The notes below the pieces were generated by a model that was not told the origin of the DNA, made no database searches, and worked only from the letters and a program-made list of their open reading frames with translations. A stretch of 64,000 nucleotides of DNA from Viola odorata (taxonomy: Eukaryota; Streptophyta; Magnoliopsida; Malpighiales; Violaceae). This document shows positions 16,301 through 27,198 of this stretch, one piece after another. Made by a program: the position numbers and the translations under genes. The stretch lies in the NCBI GenBank assembly GCA_963691705.1, contig OY829540.1, forward strand, positions 7,144,001-7,208,000, in the 5' to 3' direction. Position 1 is the first letter of the stretch. The number at the start of each line of letters is the position of its first letter.

Positions 16301-17115
16301 ATGCCTAGGGACCTACATTCGAAGAGACAGATCATCAAAAATTTCCAGAACACATTTCATAATCTGCACTACAGAGAAATCGATAATCACAAACCTTTCC
16401 AGGAGTAGATGTCGGACATGACCCATCGGCTTCCTTTCGTAGCCAAAGTCTAAGCTTCTGTTTTCCTGTCTTGAGCTGCATTTTGCTATTAAAAAGAAGA
16501 ATGGTAGCTCCACCAATCAATCCCTCATCTTCTTTACGCGAGACATCCCAAACCTAGAAGCAAAAAAATAAACAAATCATATGATGGAAATCGAAAAATG
16601 TTATAACTAAAAAAAGCAAAAACAGCTAAACTGAAGAGGAACTAACTGTTAAAGCTAACTGCGAATGTGCAGTTAAATCGCGGTATTTAGTACTCAACGT
16701 CATGAGCTCATTCCAGCAATAAGACGGTCCATTCGATTCGAGCCTGTTCCAAAATATAAATAAATAAAAATCACTCAATAAAACGAAAAAATGGGAGCAG
16801 CTAGTCAGAGTAGACACCTTGTTCTCATGGGAAGACCAAACGGTGCGCCGTCAATATACAATGCGCACTCCACGTACAACTCTGCTTTCACCTCCTCTGT
16901 TGTCGTGGTGGCATCGGTCCCTGCTGTGCAATTTCATGTGGGTGAGCAGAAATCGGATCGATTGAAGATGGGATTAGGTTATTAATATGAAGGAAAAGAG
17001 TACCAGGACTGGGAGATTTCGTGGAAGGGAGAGATCCTTCAAGTCGCTCGATCCGGAAAGTGACCGGAAGGTTGATATCGCATGATAAGAAGAACCGGAA
17101 CTCGTTTCCGCTCAT
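10305..17115 (-). CDS. VPS34: Class III phosphatidylinositol 3-kinase VPS34
   Basis: Phosphorylates phosphatidylinositol at the 3 position for endosome and vacuole traffic and autophagy. Seventeen exons join in frame: 17115-17004, 16920-16818, 16743-16647, 16553-16395, 16312-16103, 15470-15292, 14987-14840, 14488-14393, 14157-14022, 13879-13758, 13283-13092, 12946-12776, 12432-12295, 11521-11367, 10967-10824, 10664-10517 and 10442-10305. The protein is 815 residues, close to the family norm. A C2 domain (about 30-190, [19 protein letters not shown]) is followed by the PIK helical domain (about 290-450) and the kinase domain. The kinase shows [17 protein letters not shown], the catalytic loop GDRHLDN split by the exon 14/15 border, and HVDFGFILG. 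The C-terminal helix ends HRWAQYWR. No lesion seen. Confidence 0.96.
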
Positions 17116-17410
17116 GGCTTCTTTCGATTTTCTCCTACTTTTATTTTTTTCTGGTAATTGAATTAGGAGGTGTTTGATTACCACCAATTATCCATAGTTG
17201 AAGGGGCTGGAATTGGAGTTGGCGTAGAAAATGAGCTTAAAATGAAATGAAATCTCAACTTCTCTGTCTTACAGGAAGTAGAAGAAAAGCCGGGCAAGAC
17301 CAGACCGTGCTTCCTAGTCGGCTGCCACGTAAGCTTGGCTTGTGGGACCGGGGCGGACTGCTTTTAAATTTTTTGTTTGAGATCCCTTTTTCGTGTAAGA
17401 GTACTTAGAT

Positions 17411-18603
17411 GGCCGAAATGAATTTTGAGTCCGTGCAGTTTAATTGATTGACTTATTTCAACTCTTTGTGTTATTTTTGAGTTATCACCTCCCTCTACTT
17501 AAGTCCAACAATTTATTTCATCTCTCCTTCTGACGCCATCCACATTTTTCGTCTGTTTGTTGACGTGTCATGTCACGTCACGTCAATCGTCACGTCACTG
17601 ACTGCTGACATGTAACGCCATGTGAATTGACCAATCATTTTTTCTTTTTTTTTCTTTTCTTTCTTTTTTTCTTTTATTTTTTTTTCTTCCTTTTTCTTTC
17701 CTTCTTTCTTCTTCTTTCTTTTTTTTCTCCTGCACAGCCACGGACCTTCTTTTTCTTCCTTTTTCAATTTTATTATACCTTCTTTCTTTTCCAAAATTAA
17801 AAATCAACACCCACACCACACCACACCACTGCCCATCTCTCCCATTATCACCAACAAACCTCCTCCATCTCCACATCGCCACCAACAAACCTCCTCCACC
17901 ACATCACTGCCGCCATCCTCACCATCAACAGTCCGATTGCCGATCACCACCTCGATCTTCTTTATTCTTTTCAAGCGTTCTGCTCCCATTGCCGACTCCA
18001 ATTTCAACGCCGCTTTCGACATCGTTATCGGAGGTAGTGCCGCTCTCGCAATACGCTGCGGATTGGAGACGGAGAAGGTGACCGGATCTGATTTGGCTTG
18101 GGTATGGAGTGACGTTTTTTTCTTTCTTTTGAAATTGAAATTGAAGGGAGGACGATTGGGTGTGAAATTAGAATTAAAATTAATTAATTGGTTTGGTGGT
18201 TTGATTTTGCAGTTATGGAAGTTTTGGGGAGATGGTAAAATTAAAATTAATTAATTGATGATGGTTGGTGATGTGATGGAGGAGGAGGAGGCCAAGAGCC
18301 AATGGAGAGGGAGAAGGTTGATGGCCGGTTGGTGACGGAGGAGGAAGAAGAAAAAGAAAGAAAAGGAAAAGAAAGAAAAAATGACGTGTCACTTGACGTG
18401 GCGTGACACATCAGCAGTCAGTGACATGGCGATTGACGTGACATGACATGTCAACAAACAGACGAAAAATGTGGATGACGTCAGGAGGAGGGATGAAATA
18501 AATTGTTGGACTTAAGTGGAGGGAGGTGATAACTCAAAAATAACACAGAGAGCTGAAATAAGTCAATCAATTAGACTGCAGGGACTCAAAATCCAATTCG
18601 GCC
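17411..18603. mobile_element. Non-autonomous Mutator-like element
   Basis: A 1193-bp element bounded by a perfect 9-bp target duplication TACTTAGAT (17402-17410 and 18604-18612). Its terminal inverted repeats are about 220 bp long: starting GGCCGAAATGAATTTTGAGTCC at the left, and ending in the complement of GGCCGAATTGGATTTTGAGTCC at the right. The inverted repeats are rich in TGACGTG-type words. No transposase is present. The inside (about 17,640-18,370) has long pyrimidine and purine tracts around a GC-richer block at about 17,820-18,110. Nine-base duplication and long inverted repeats are the marks of Mutator-like elements. It lies about 300 bp upstream of the VPS34 start. Confidence 0.88.
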
Positions 18604-18657
18604 TACTTAGATCTCAAGTTCAGTATGTGAATGAATGTGATACATTCTATAGAAGTA

Positions 18658-18851
18658 CTCCCTCTAAACTTTTATTAACTGACGCTTTGAGTTGGGCACG
18701 CATATTAAGGAGATCGGATGACTCAAAAAAAATCCTTACTTTTTTCCAACGTACGTTAATTCGAGGCAAAATTGTCTCAAATAGTGAGTCATCCGACTTC
18801 CTTAATATGCGTGCCCAAGTCAAAGCGTCGGTTAATTAAAATTAGAGGGAG
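18658..18851. mobile_element. Stowaway-like MITE, copy 3
   Basis: A 194-bp element flanked by TA, with ends CTCCCTCTAA and TTAGAGGGAG, and inner inverted blocks TTGGGCACGCATATTAAGGAG and its near complement. Same family as the copies at 2921-3155 and 5392-5621. It sits 52 bp to the right of the Mutator-like element. Confidence 0.82.
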
Positions 18852-19033
18852 TAGATGAAACCATGAAAACAAAATGATGATGCTTTACATTACATCTTTT
18901 ATCCTGGACAGGGAGGCTGGTGCTTCTGAATTTTCGCAACAAACCAACCCGCATTACAATTTACAATTCAAACAAGCCACAAGGCTTTATTCTCAACTAT
19001 TTGTCAATACTTAAATTTGATACTGTGGTCGCA

Positions 19034-21322
19034 TTAAGGTCGTCGTGGGAATTTTGAAAACTCGGGGCTCCGTTTCTGCACATATGCTGTCTTCCCCTCG
19101 ATCCCTTCTTCAGTGCCATAGAATATGAGTGTGGTATCCCCAGCGAGTTGCTGTATGAGAAAAGAAAAGGAAAAAGGTACACAAACGAAGTTGCTGGGTT
19201 ATTGTTTTCTTCTTTCTTGCATTTCCAGACAAATATATACATGGGTATAAATCGCTTAGTAGGGTATCATAATCGGGATAAAATAGCATGAAGGACACTA
19301 AAGATGGCTACTCGAGGGAACTGATACCAAGATTACCTGTAATCCAGCATGGCCATCATCAACTGCATTAATAGCTGCCTTGAGTACTCGAACCGCAGTT
19401 GGGCTGTTCCTTAATATCTCTCGACACCACTGAACTGTTTCTTGCTCTAATTTATCTAACTGTTATAGATATTAAACAATGTTAGTCATAGTTATCAACG
19501 AAAAGATGGCATGAAATTAGCCAGGATAGATGCAGAGCAGAGAGTGGGAAAGATTAACGATATTTAGAGGTGGAAAACAATGCATTATCCTCAACCAAAC
19601 AACAAGACAGGTAAACTCACAGGTACAACTGTATTGACAAGCCCCATTTTCTCAGCTTCAGCAGCCGTATAGAATCTTGTTAAAAACCACATCTCCCGAG
19701 CTTTCTTGGGCCCAATCTGTTACACCAAAATTCACGTCTAAAAATGTTCAATATGAACGATCATTACCAGACTGTGTGGAAGGAAACTGTCCAATTAGCC
19801 AGACTACTGCCGAGGAACCATTAACCATATTATATAAAAGCACAATGATCAACTTGCACTAGAAGATTATGTGCATTCATGCTACTGTTTGAAAGAAACT
19901 TTCGAGTTGAAAAAAAGAAAAACTACCTACCAAACGAGACATTATGGAACTTCCATAACCAGCATCAAAGCTCCCAACCTGTCATATAACGAGACATTAC
20001 GCAACTTGCAAGAGTAGAAGTGAAAAGTTTCTTCTACTAGCAGCCTTACCATGACATGCATGGTCAGCTCAGAATTACCTTTGGACCAGTTTGGCCAAAT
20101 ATAGCATTATCAGCAGCAATTGTGAGATCACAGACCATGTGCAGAATATGTCCTCCGCCAACAGCATAGCCTGCAACCTGTTTTGCACAATAGAAAGCAA
20201 TGATAGTTTTGTTCACTGCATTGTATGGAAAGGAATAGAAAAGGTTGAATAAACAATAAACAAATGATGCTGCACCAAGCCATATAGCATCATGCATTGA
20301 TTCTAATTATATTTTCTGAAATTGAAGCATTCACGTGTGCAGGTTCATGAAGAGGATACCATTGCTATTACTGGTTTGGGAAGTCGCCGAATTTGCACCT
20401 GCATGACCATAAGTTACACTAATCACCACATTTGAACAATGATCAAAGTCAATAATAACAAGAGAAGGCACGGTTTCTATGAAATAAGTTCCTAAGAAAA
20501 GTACAAATTACAACTTTCATGGATAATAGCCACAGCACCTGCAAGTCTAAGACATTGAGACTGCTCACATCATTCTTATCAGCATAACCATCCTTATTTC
20601 TTAAGGTTTGATCGCCACCGCTACAAAATGCTTTTGTTCCCTGCAACAACATTTTGTCGTGAACCTTCATATCCTGACATCCGGTATGTCCTTCCATATC
20701 CAATGCATGACAAAAAAAACCAAAAACCTAATTGCAAACATGACAATCAAGACAACCTTGCTCTAAATGGAGCAGAACAATTATAATACGCCAAATTTGT
20801 AGATAAATATTCAATTTGACAGTTACAAAGAAAAAAACTGAAATCACCTTTCCAGTGAGAATGATAACCCCGACGGAACTATCATGCCTTGCATCATCAA
20901 ACGCGCGCATCATCTCCTTCACGGTCTGTGGCCTGAACGCATTTCTCCTCTCCGGCCTATTGATCGTAATCTGAAAAAAGTCACCCACGTTAGGGAAAAA
21001 AAGAACAAGATAACTGACGACTAACTAGTAACTGACAGACAAAGTATGTAACCTTGGCAATTCCTTCTCCGACAGCTTTTTCATAAATGATGTCGGTGAA
21101 CTCCTGGCCGGAGTCATCATCGGACTTGACAATTCTCCAAACAACTTCTTTGTCAGAAACTTGGCCGTGGATTTTGTGGTAGTTGTCGTTCTTAGCCGAA
21201 GTATTGCATAGGTCAATTGAGGAGGCGTGGATTGACGGCGGAGGAATCGGGAGAAGGTGGTTGGCTACAGAGGCAAACCGTCTAGTGACAGCGCCCAGTT
21301 CCTTATCCGACATGGGTGCCAT
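19034..21322 (-). CDS. NS: 1,4-dihydroxy-2-naphthoyl-CoA synthase (naphthoate synthase)
   Basis: Ring-closing crotonase-family enzyme of phylloquinone synthesis (plant MenB). Nine exons: 21322-21053, 20970-20848, 20640-20539, 20398-20360, 20177-20079, 19978-19931, 19716-19621, 19459-19337 and 19150-19034, giving 338 residues. The N-terminus contains RFASVANHL, matching the R-x6-HL form of a PTS2 peroxisomal signal, as known for the plant enzyme. Motifs: [45 protein letters not shown] (oxyanion hole), [20 protein letters not shown] and the C-terminal [20 protein letters not shown]. All exons join in frame, so it is likely functional. Confidence 0.95.
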
Positions 21323-22505
21323 TGCTCTGCTCAGGATTGCTTAACAGTGGCGTGACTGTATGGTGTTTGAATGGTGAAGCTGTTGTATTATGGCTTTTGG
21401 GTACGTGGAGGATAGCATTTTTGTGTTTGGTCTTTGGCATTCGGCGATTGGGAAGAAAGTGCAAGATAAGGTAAGGGAAATTTGTCAGTGTCTTGTCCAA
21501 ACGGGAAGATATCATTTTGTCAGCGACCGTGGGTGGAGAAGATAATCGGAACGGTGCCGTTTTACTAATTGTTTACGGGTACATTTTTTTTTGGTTGGTC
21601 AGTAGTGTTTGGTGGGGAGAACCGAAGAACCGACTCGAAAAAGTAAAATTTTTAGTTTTATTATATTTGGTTCATGTATGAAAAATTAGACACCAAAAAA
21701 TTCAACTTCTTTTATGAAAATAGAGGAAAATGATTCTCTAATTAGGGGTGAGAAATCTCAATTTCCTTAGTGTGAGAAAATAACATGTTATAAAATTATT
21801 TGCATACCTCTCTTATCTTTTTTTAGCTTAAATTATTCACATTTTAACAAATAAATAAAGTTATTATTTAGTCTTTTCCACACAATTTTTTTTTTATAAT
21901 AATATCCATTTTTTTTAATTATTAGCCTATCCAAACCAATAAAATAATTTAAAATGTTTATTTGCATTATTCTATATATGTTAAATAATATGATATATTT
22001 CATTATTAATTATTTAAAAAAGTAACTGGATATTATGTTCAGTAAAATTTTAGTTAAAATTAGCTAAATAATAAGAAATTTTACGAACAAATAGTTTATT
22101 ACCTTCAACCTGCCACTTATATCAAATAATTTTAACTAAAATTTATAAAAGCATAACCAAATTAAATTAAATTAAATTAACTTACTATTTAAGGATAAAA
22201 TGGTATTTTAGTTTATTTTCTTTTAAGATTATAAGAGTATAAAACAAATAAAAAAATATAATTTTTCTAAAATTGAATAAAAAATATTAAATATCATCCA
22301 AACACATTATTCTTTTAAGATTAAATATAATCATTATCTCCTAGAATAATTCCCAAAAAAGTAATATTTCTATCAATCAAAAGCGCACCCAAAAAACCCG
22401 GGACATTTAAACCAGAAACCGCCAAACAGTACAGAATCCTCCTTCCTCAGTGAACCACCGACACCGCGACACGAGAACAGCGGCGGATGGGTAGAAATCA
22501 ATAAA
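21323..22505. other. AT-rich intergenic stretch
   Basis: Upstream region of naphthoate synthase followed by very AT-rich sequence (about 21,650-22,400) with short AATTA repeats. I see no gene, RNA or complete transposon here. It ends at the insertion site of the Tat retrotransposon. Confidence 0.6.
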
Positions 22506-22510
22506 ATCAT

Positions 22511-23354
22511 TGATAATCCGTGGAACGGGGTGAGGGTCTTTCTGTCAAATGGCATGCCAAGGTGTGGTGGTTGGAGCTCCTTGAGACGTCCTGAGTGACC
22601 TGCAAAGCGTCGGAGGTGGACTCCGGCGTAGAAGCTCCGATGGCAAAGTCAGTGTTTGGTCTTAGTGAGATAGTCTAATCAAGTGAATCAATTAGCTCGT
22701 CTCCCTTGGCTTGCCCTCAACATTCCCCTCTTTTGCCTTTAATATGGCTTGAGTGGAAACTTTTAGGCTTGTTCCCCACCTTTATGTTGGTGGAGACATA
22801 AAGTATAGTAAATAACATATAAAGGTGTGCTAGTGCCATTAGAGGAATAAATATTCCTTTTGTTTAGCACGCTTGTATTGACTGAGTGGAGACATTAGAT
22901 GCTGTCCCCCACGCGTGGCTTTGACCACTAGTCATATAGTTCTTATATTTAACTTATCTTTATTTGGAGTTTACCGTTTACCTCATATCAACACAGAGCC
23001 GTTTGTGTAAGAATCGGCAAGGGACCGTTTATATAGGATCGGCCATGTGCTATTTGAAGGTTGACTTGGTCAATGTGCCGATCCGTTATTGGGCGACCTG
23101 GCAGTAGAATCAGCAATGTGCCGTTATGTCACAATCGGGCTGGTATTGACCTTTGATCACTTATTCTCGATTGACTCAGTCAATCGGTCACACGCCGTTT
23201 TGCCCGCACAATCGGTCATGAGCCGATTTGTCTGCACAATCGGTCATGAGCAGTTTTGACTGTATAATCGGTCATGTGCCGATTTGACTTGGTCAACGAT
23301 ACTTGTGAAGGTGCAATGCCCATTATACCCTTATGATAATTTTATGTATTATCA
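22511..23354 (-). repeat. 3' LTR of the Tat element
   Basis: 844 bp, TG..CA ends. It matches the 40148-40991 LTR except for about five single-base differences. It includes four 28-bp subrepeats at 23181-23292. Confidence 0.97.
23181..23292 (-). repeat. 28-bp tandem subrepeats in U3 (3' LTR copy)
   Basis: Four consecutive 28-bp units, each starting YAATCGGTCA on the + strand and containing alternating GCCGTTTTG and GCCGATTTG. The same array is in the other LTR at 40818-40929. See that entry for position relative to the promoter. Confidence 0.85.
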
Positions 23355-23964
23355 GAGGCCCAAGAACGAACGAGCCCGAATGTTTACCAAGGGCTTGTCA
23401 TCTCTGGCTTGATGATTGTCAATCGGCATGTTGCCGTTTTGATTTATTTCCAAGCATATGAAAAGTTTTTCTTCGTCCCTGCAAATAAAAATTAGTTTGC
23501 AAATAAAGTAAAATTTAACTTAAAGTATACCTGTGACGTGGCGCTTTGATAGCCAAGTGTTTATAACCGCTTGCTGCTTTTGAGGAGAGACGTCTCTTCG
23601 TTTGTCCAATTTTTTGAATTTCGAAATTCAAAAACCCTTTGAGAAACGCGTGCGCTGCTCCTCTTTAAATGCGCCGCTCAGCTTTATTGACAAATTAATG
23701 CCTTTTCAGAACAGATGTGCCACTTGTCAACAAACGATTGGGCATACTGACGGTTGGAGAAATGTTTCTTTTAAAGTGGTTCTCTTTTGGAAAACCTAAT
23801 TCATTTTCAATTCTTCGCCGCTTCACTTCATCTTCTTCACTCAAATTCTCTCTCGTTTCTGCCACTTCCTTCTTCAACATTTGGGCTTGATTCGTCAAGG
23901 ATTTCTGCAGTACCTGGTATTTCTCATCCTTTTCTTTTTCTTTGTGTTGCTTGTGGTTGAAAAA
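23355..23964. other. Internal non-coding region beside the 3' LTR
   Basis: Lies between the 3' LTR and the antisense ORF. A normal purine-rich polypurine tract is expected at 23355-23370 on the - strand, but the sequence there is TTGGGCCTC, which is weak. For the + strand ORF this is the upstream region; TTTATAACC near 23562 and a pyrimidine-rich leader (about 23,800-23,960) could act as promoter and 5' UTR, but this is not proven. Confidence 0.45.
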
Positions 23965-26140
23965 ATGGCTCCTAAGCGTTCTGTCGTTACCACTGACGAA
24001 CTGCTTGAGAAAACTGCTACCAAACTTACTACTGTAGAAGAGTTAGATCTAGAATTGCAGAAGTATGGGATTGGGTTGCCGATAGGATACAAAGCCATTG
24101 TAGCTCCCCCCAATGTTAGGTTGAATAGTTCGCTGAGTGACAACCATAGAGTTTTATACTCTAAAATGTTTGCTTATGGATTTCACTTTCCTTTGAAAAC
24201 CATGGTGAGAAATCTGTTAGTGCAGCATGTCCTGAACCCAGCCCAGATTACTCCCAATTCCTGGGCTTCAATTTATGCTTTTATTAATGTCTGCTCCCTC
24301 TTGAAAATCAAGGAGCCTCCACTCCAGCTCTTTAGATATTTTTTCCATTTGAGTACCCGAAGCAGCCTGGTTACCCTCCGTCCCCGTAAGGATGAAGAGT
24401 TTCAACCTTTTTTGAAGAATTTTGACAAATATGAATCTTCCATTAAGGGATCGAAAGATCATTTCTTCCTGATGTCATCTACCACCAAGCCCCTATGGAT
24501 TTCTGGGTTCAATCCGGCAATAAACGAACTCCAGTGGATAAGACCAGAGGAACCGTCTGGTCCACTGCAAGCCCAGATCGATATCCTGTTGGCCTTTGAC
24601 ACAAAATTTCATGTGCAGAAGATGGCCATGGGCGTGCCGTTGCCGGATTGTGCCGTTGATGGTAAGTTATCAAGCTTTGTTAAAAAATTGCCTATGTCTT
24701 CTTGTAGAATTCTGATGCTGAATTTACTTTTATGTAGGGGAAGGACGACCAGTCAGATCGGCCGTTGCAGCGAGACCGATTTCGGTCCGTTTGCGTTCTG
24801 CCGATTCTGATGATGAAACAGGTGTTGAAGAAGAGGTGGCCAATGAGGTCGTTGCTCAGGATGAAGGTCGTTCTGAGGACCCAGAAGGAGATCAACCCAT
24901 TGCCGATGAGGAGGTTTCGGTGCCGTCACTTTATAGACGAAAAAAGGTCGGCCGAAAAACATTTGAGTACTTCCCTCTTGAAAATCCCGATCCTCAAATT
25001 CTTGAAGCGGCCAAACGGGTGGTCTTGAAAAGAAAAAGAGATGTCGAGAAGAGGGAGAAGGCCGCTGCAGCAAAACGGGCTGCTGCCGTTCCGTCAGATA
25101 ATGAAGCAAATCAGCCTGAAGCCGTTTCAGCGGAAGCCGGTCCGTCTGCCGCCATTTCCTCTCAGCCTGAACAAGCTAATCGGCAAGACGCCGTTTCTGA
25201 TTCAATAGACCTTAATCGGGTTGATGCCGCTTTGGACCATCCTGATGCCGATTTGGCAGATGCCGTTCCTGAGCCGATTATTGGCGAAGGCTCTTCCGTT
25301 CCTCCTCCAGAAGATCAAGCCACTGCTTCAGCAGATGTTCCTCCTGTTGGTCCTTCCAGCTCTACTCCTGTTGCTCTTCATTGGGTTGCTGGTCCGTGCT
25401 TGCTCAATGATCCATTTGTATCAGATGATCGTGCAATTCCTCCCCCTTCTGTTTTCAAAGGCTATCTCTCCAGCAATGGTCCTGACGGGGAGGTTACTCA
25501 TATTGCCAGTCTGAACAATTTAGGAGATAGTTGCTGCCGCTCTCTTGGTTTGACAGCTCCCTCCTGCCAGGACTATCGGACTGGTCACCTGATAGGTGAA
25601 ATGCTTGCTAACCCAGTCGACAGAGAGTACTTTAGTCGCCTGCCCCTCAGTTCTCACTTCGCCAGCATGCAAAGTACTATGTACAGAGGCCTATGCGCTG
25701 CCCGATATGCTGTAGAAGTCGTCGATTCGAAGCTTGAGCAGTCTAGGGAGACACTTCAGCAATCAGCCGCTGAGAATGCTTCCCTTCAGAAAGAAAAGGA
25801 GACTCTGATGGCCACTCGGGATTTGGACAAAAAGGCTGTTATTGAAGCACGCAAGAGGCTGACTGATAGCCTTCATGAAAGAGATGGCCTTATGGCGAAG
25901 ATCAGGGAAGAGCGGGAACGGATCGGGAATCTATTATCGGATAAATCTGCTTTGTGCGATTCCGTTAACAAGCTTTGTGAAGATAAAGTCGCCCTTATCA
26001 ATAATGTGGCCAAGCTTACTGCAGAGCTGGAAGCGGTGCGTTCCGATTTGGAGACCAGAACGGCAGAACTGGAGACAGCTAAGTTTAGTATTGCCGATAA
26101 GGATGCACAGATAGCACAGGTTCCTGAGAAGATCGGCTAG
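23965..26140 (+). CDS. Spliced opposite-strand ORF of the Tat element
   Basis: Two exons, 23965-24661 and 24738-26140, separated by a 76-bp intron (G|GTAAGTTATC ... TTTTATGTAG|GG). They join in frame to 699 residues. Start chosen at ATG 23965 (MAPKRSVVTTDE); there is no ATG further upstream in frame. Residues about 30-240 (PIGYKAIVAPPN, SPLQLFRYFF-like region, FHLSTRSSLVTLRPRKDE) resemble the plant 'putative gypsy-type transposon' domain (Pfam PF04195 as I recall it). The middle is acidic and Ala/Pro-rich; the end (about 560-695) is a long predicted coiled coil. It is antisense to gag-pol, as in the extra ORFs of Grande, RIRE2 and Retand. The role is unknown. The frame seems to have lost its tail (see 26138-26296). 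Confidence 0.75.
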
Positions 26141-26296
26141 TGGCAAAAGAAAATGAAGGTCATCATGATTGACAACTACATGTAATTTTATGGGGAGATC
26201 AATTTTGATGCCACGAAGATCGCCCCATACGTTAATTCCTTACAAAAGGAGGCTGAGGCGAAAGAATATCAATCATCGTCTGAAGATGAGCCGTAG
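26141..26296 (+). pseudogene. Decayed 3' tail of the opposite-strand ORF
   Basis: After the TAG at 26138-26140 the same frame continues 14 codons to TAA (26183-26185), then 36 codons (FYGEINFDATKIAPY ... SSSEDEP) to TAG at 26294-26296. The amino-acid composition stays protein-like with an acidic end, suggesting the original protein was about 50 residues longer. The two internal stops are then nonsense mutations. This is inference from the frame alone. Confidence 0.5.
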
Positions 26297-27198
26297 AAAG
26301 CTGCCTTCTGTTTAGACTGTCTTTTTCTGCTTTTGATTTTTGCCGACTTGGCCTATCTTGTAAAGAACTAATATTCACTTGGAATATAATTTTGCAATTT
26401 TTAGCTATTGTACATGTTTAATTATTTCTGTCACATATATATACCATATATATTACTCCAGAAAAATTTTAAAAAGATAAAACAATTGCAAATTGAACTT
26501 ATCTCTGTTTTGAAGAATCAGCTGCTTACCATTTTGAAGAAGCCGTTTTTGAACCAATCTGGCTGGAGCCGATTAGGTTGTTGCTGACTCTTCAATTTTT
26601 TGTAACGTGGTTCAGTTTTTGAAATAACCTACGTCCACAATTAATTGCTATTTCAAGGAATCGGCTTCTAGCCGTTTTGGAGATATTGTCGTTGTTCACT
26701 ATCTGGTTTATTAGGACGCAGATAGGTTTGAATTCTTCTTTATTTTGTTACCGTCTGATTAGCAGGACCGGAATGGTCTTATGAAGATGTAATGACGATA
26801 TATGTCTCAATAGCGATATATACCTCAATAGCGATATATGCCTCAATAGCGATATATGTCTCAGGGACCATATATGTATCGTTGGCAATATATGTATCGT
26901 TGGCGATATATGTATCGTTGACAATATATGTATCGTTGGCAATATATGTCTTGGTAGCGATTTGGACAAATCGGGCTGCTGCCGATTTGGCTGTCGGCAT
27001 CCCCAGGCAGCGCCTTAGGTAGCCTTGGTAGAAATATTATCGCCAATTTTTGGATTTTGGTAACGTGGTTTGGATTAAAAGAACCTACATCCACGATTCT
27101 TTAATCTGTACCATATGACAAATACAATACGGGCAAAATATATATATTTTTAACATTGTTAGCTGCAGATAGTTATGCATCTACAATATTTTCATTAT
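26297..27198. other. Non-coding spacer between antisense ORF and pol
   Basis: No recognisable coding content. Two CGTGGTT/ATCCACG-containing blocks occur near 26,605-26,640 and 27,062-27,098. The stretch includes the 18-bp minisatellite. Confidence 0.6.
26794..26955. repeat. 18-bp minisatellite, nine units
   Basis: Nine head-to-tail 18-bp units. The first four are of AGCGATATATGCCTCAAT type and the next four of GGCAATATATGTATCGTT type, with a mixed last unit. All share the core RATATATG. It lies in the 3' untranslated part of the Tat element on the pol strand. Tandem arrays at this place are known in Tat elements and can seed satellites. Confidence 0.92.

Noticed and set aside
17573..17888. 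Lys/Glu-rich open frames on the - strand
   Set aside because: They come from the CT/GA-rich low-complexity tract inside the Mutator-like element; no domain or splice context.
23881..23964. Longer N-terminus for the antisense ORF (GLIRQGFLQYLVFLILFF)
   Set aside because: It would need a TTG start; the first ATG is at 23965 and the upstream text is a CT-rich leader.
26794..26955. CRISPR-like array
   Set aside because: Units are contiguous with no unique spacers, and this is a plant nuclear genome.
26792..27094. Repetitive open frames on both strands (YVSLAIY-type peptides)
   Set aside because: A result of the 18-bp minisatellite, whose unit is a multiple of three, so all frames can stay open; not protein coding.
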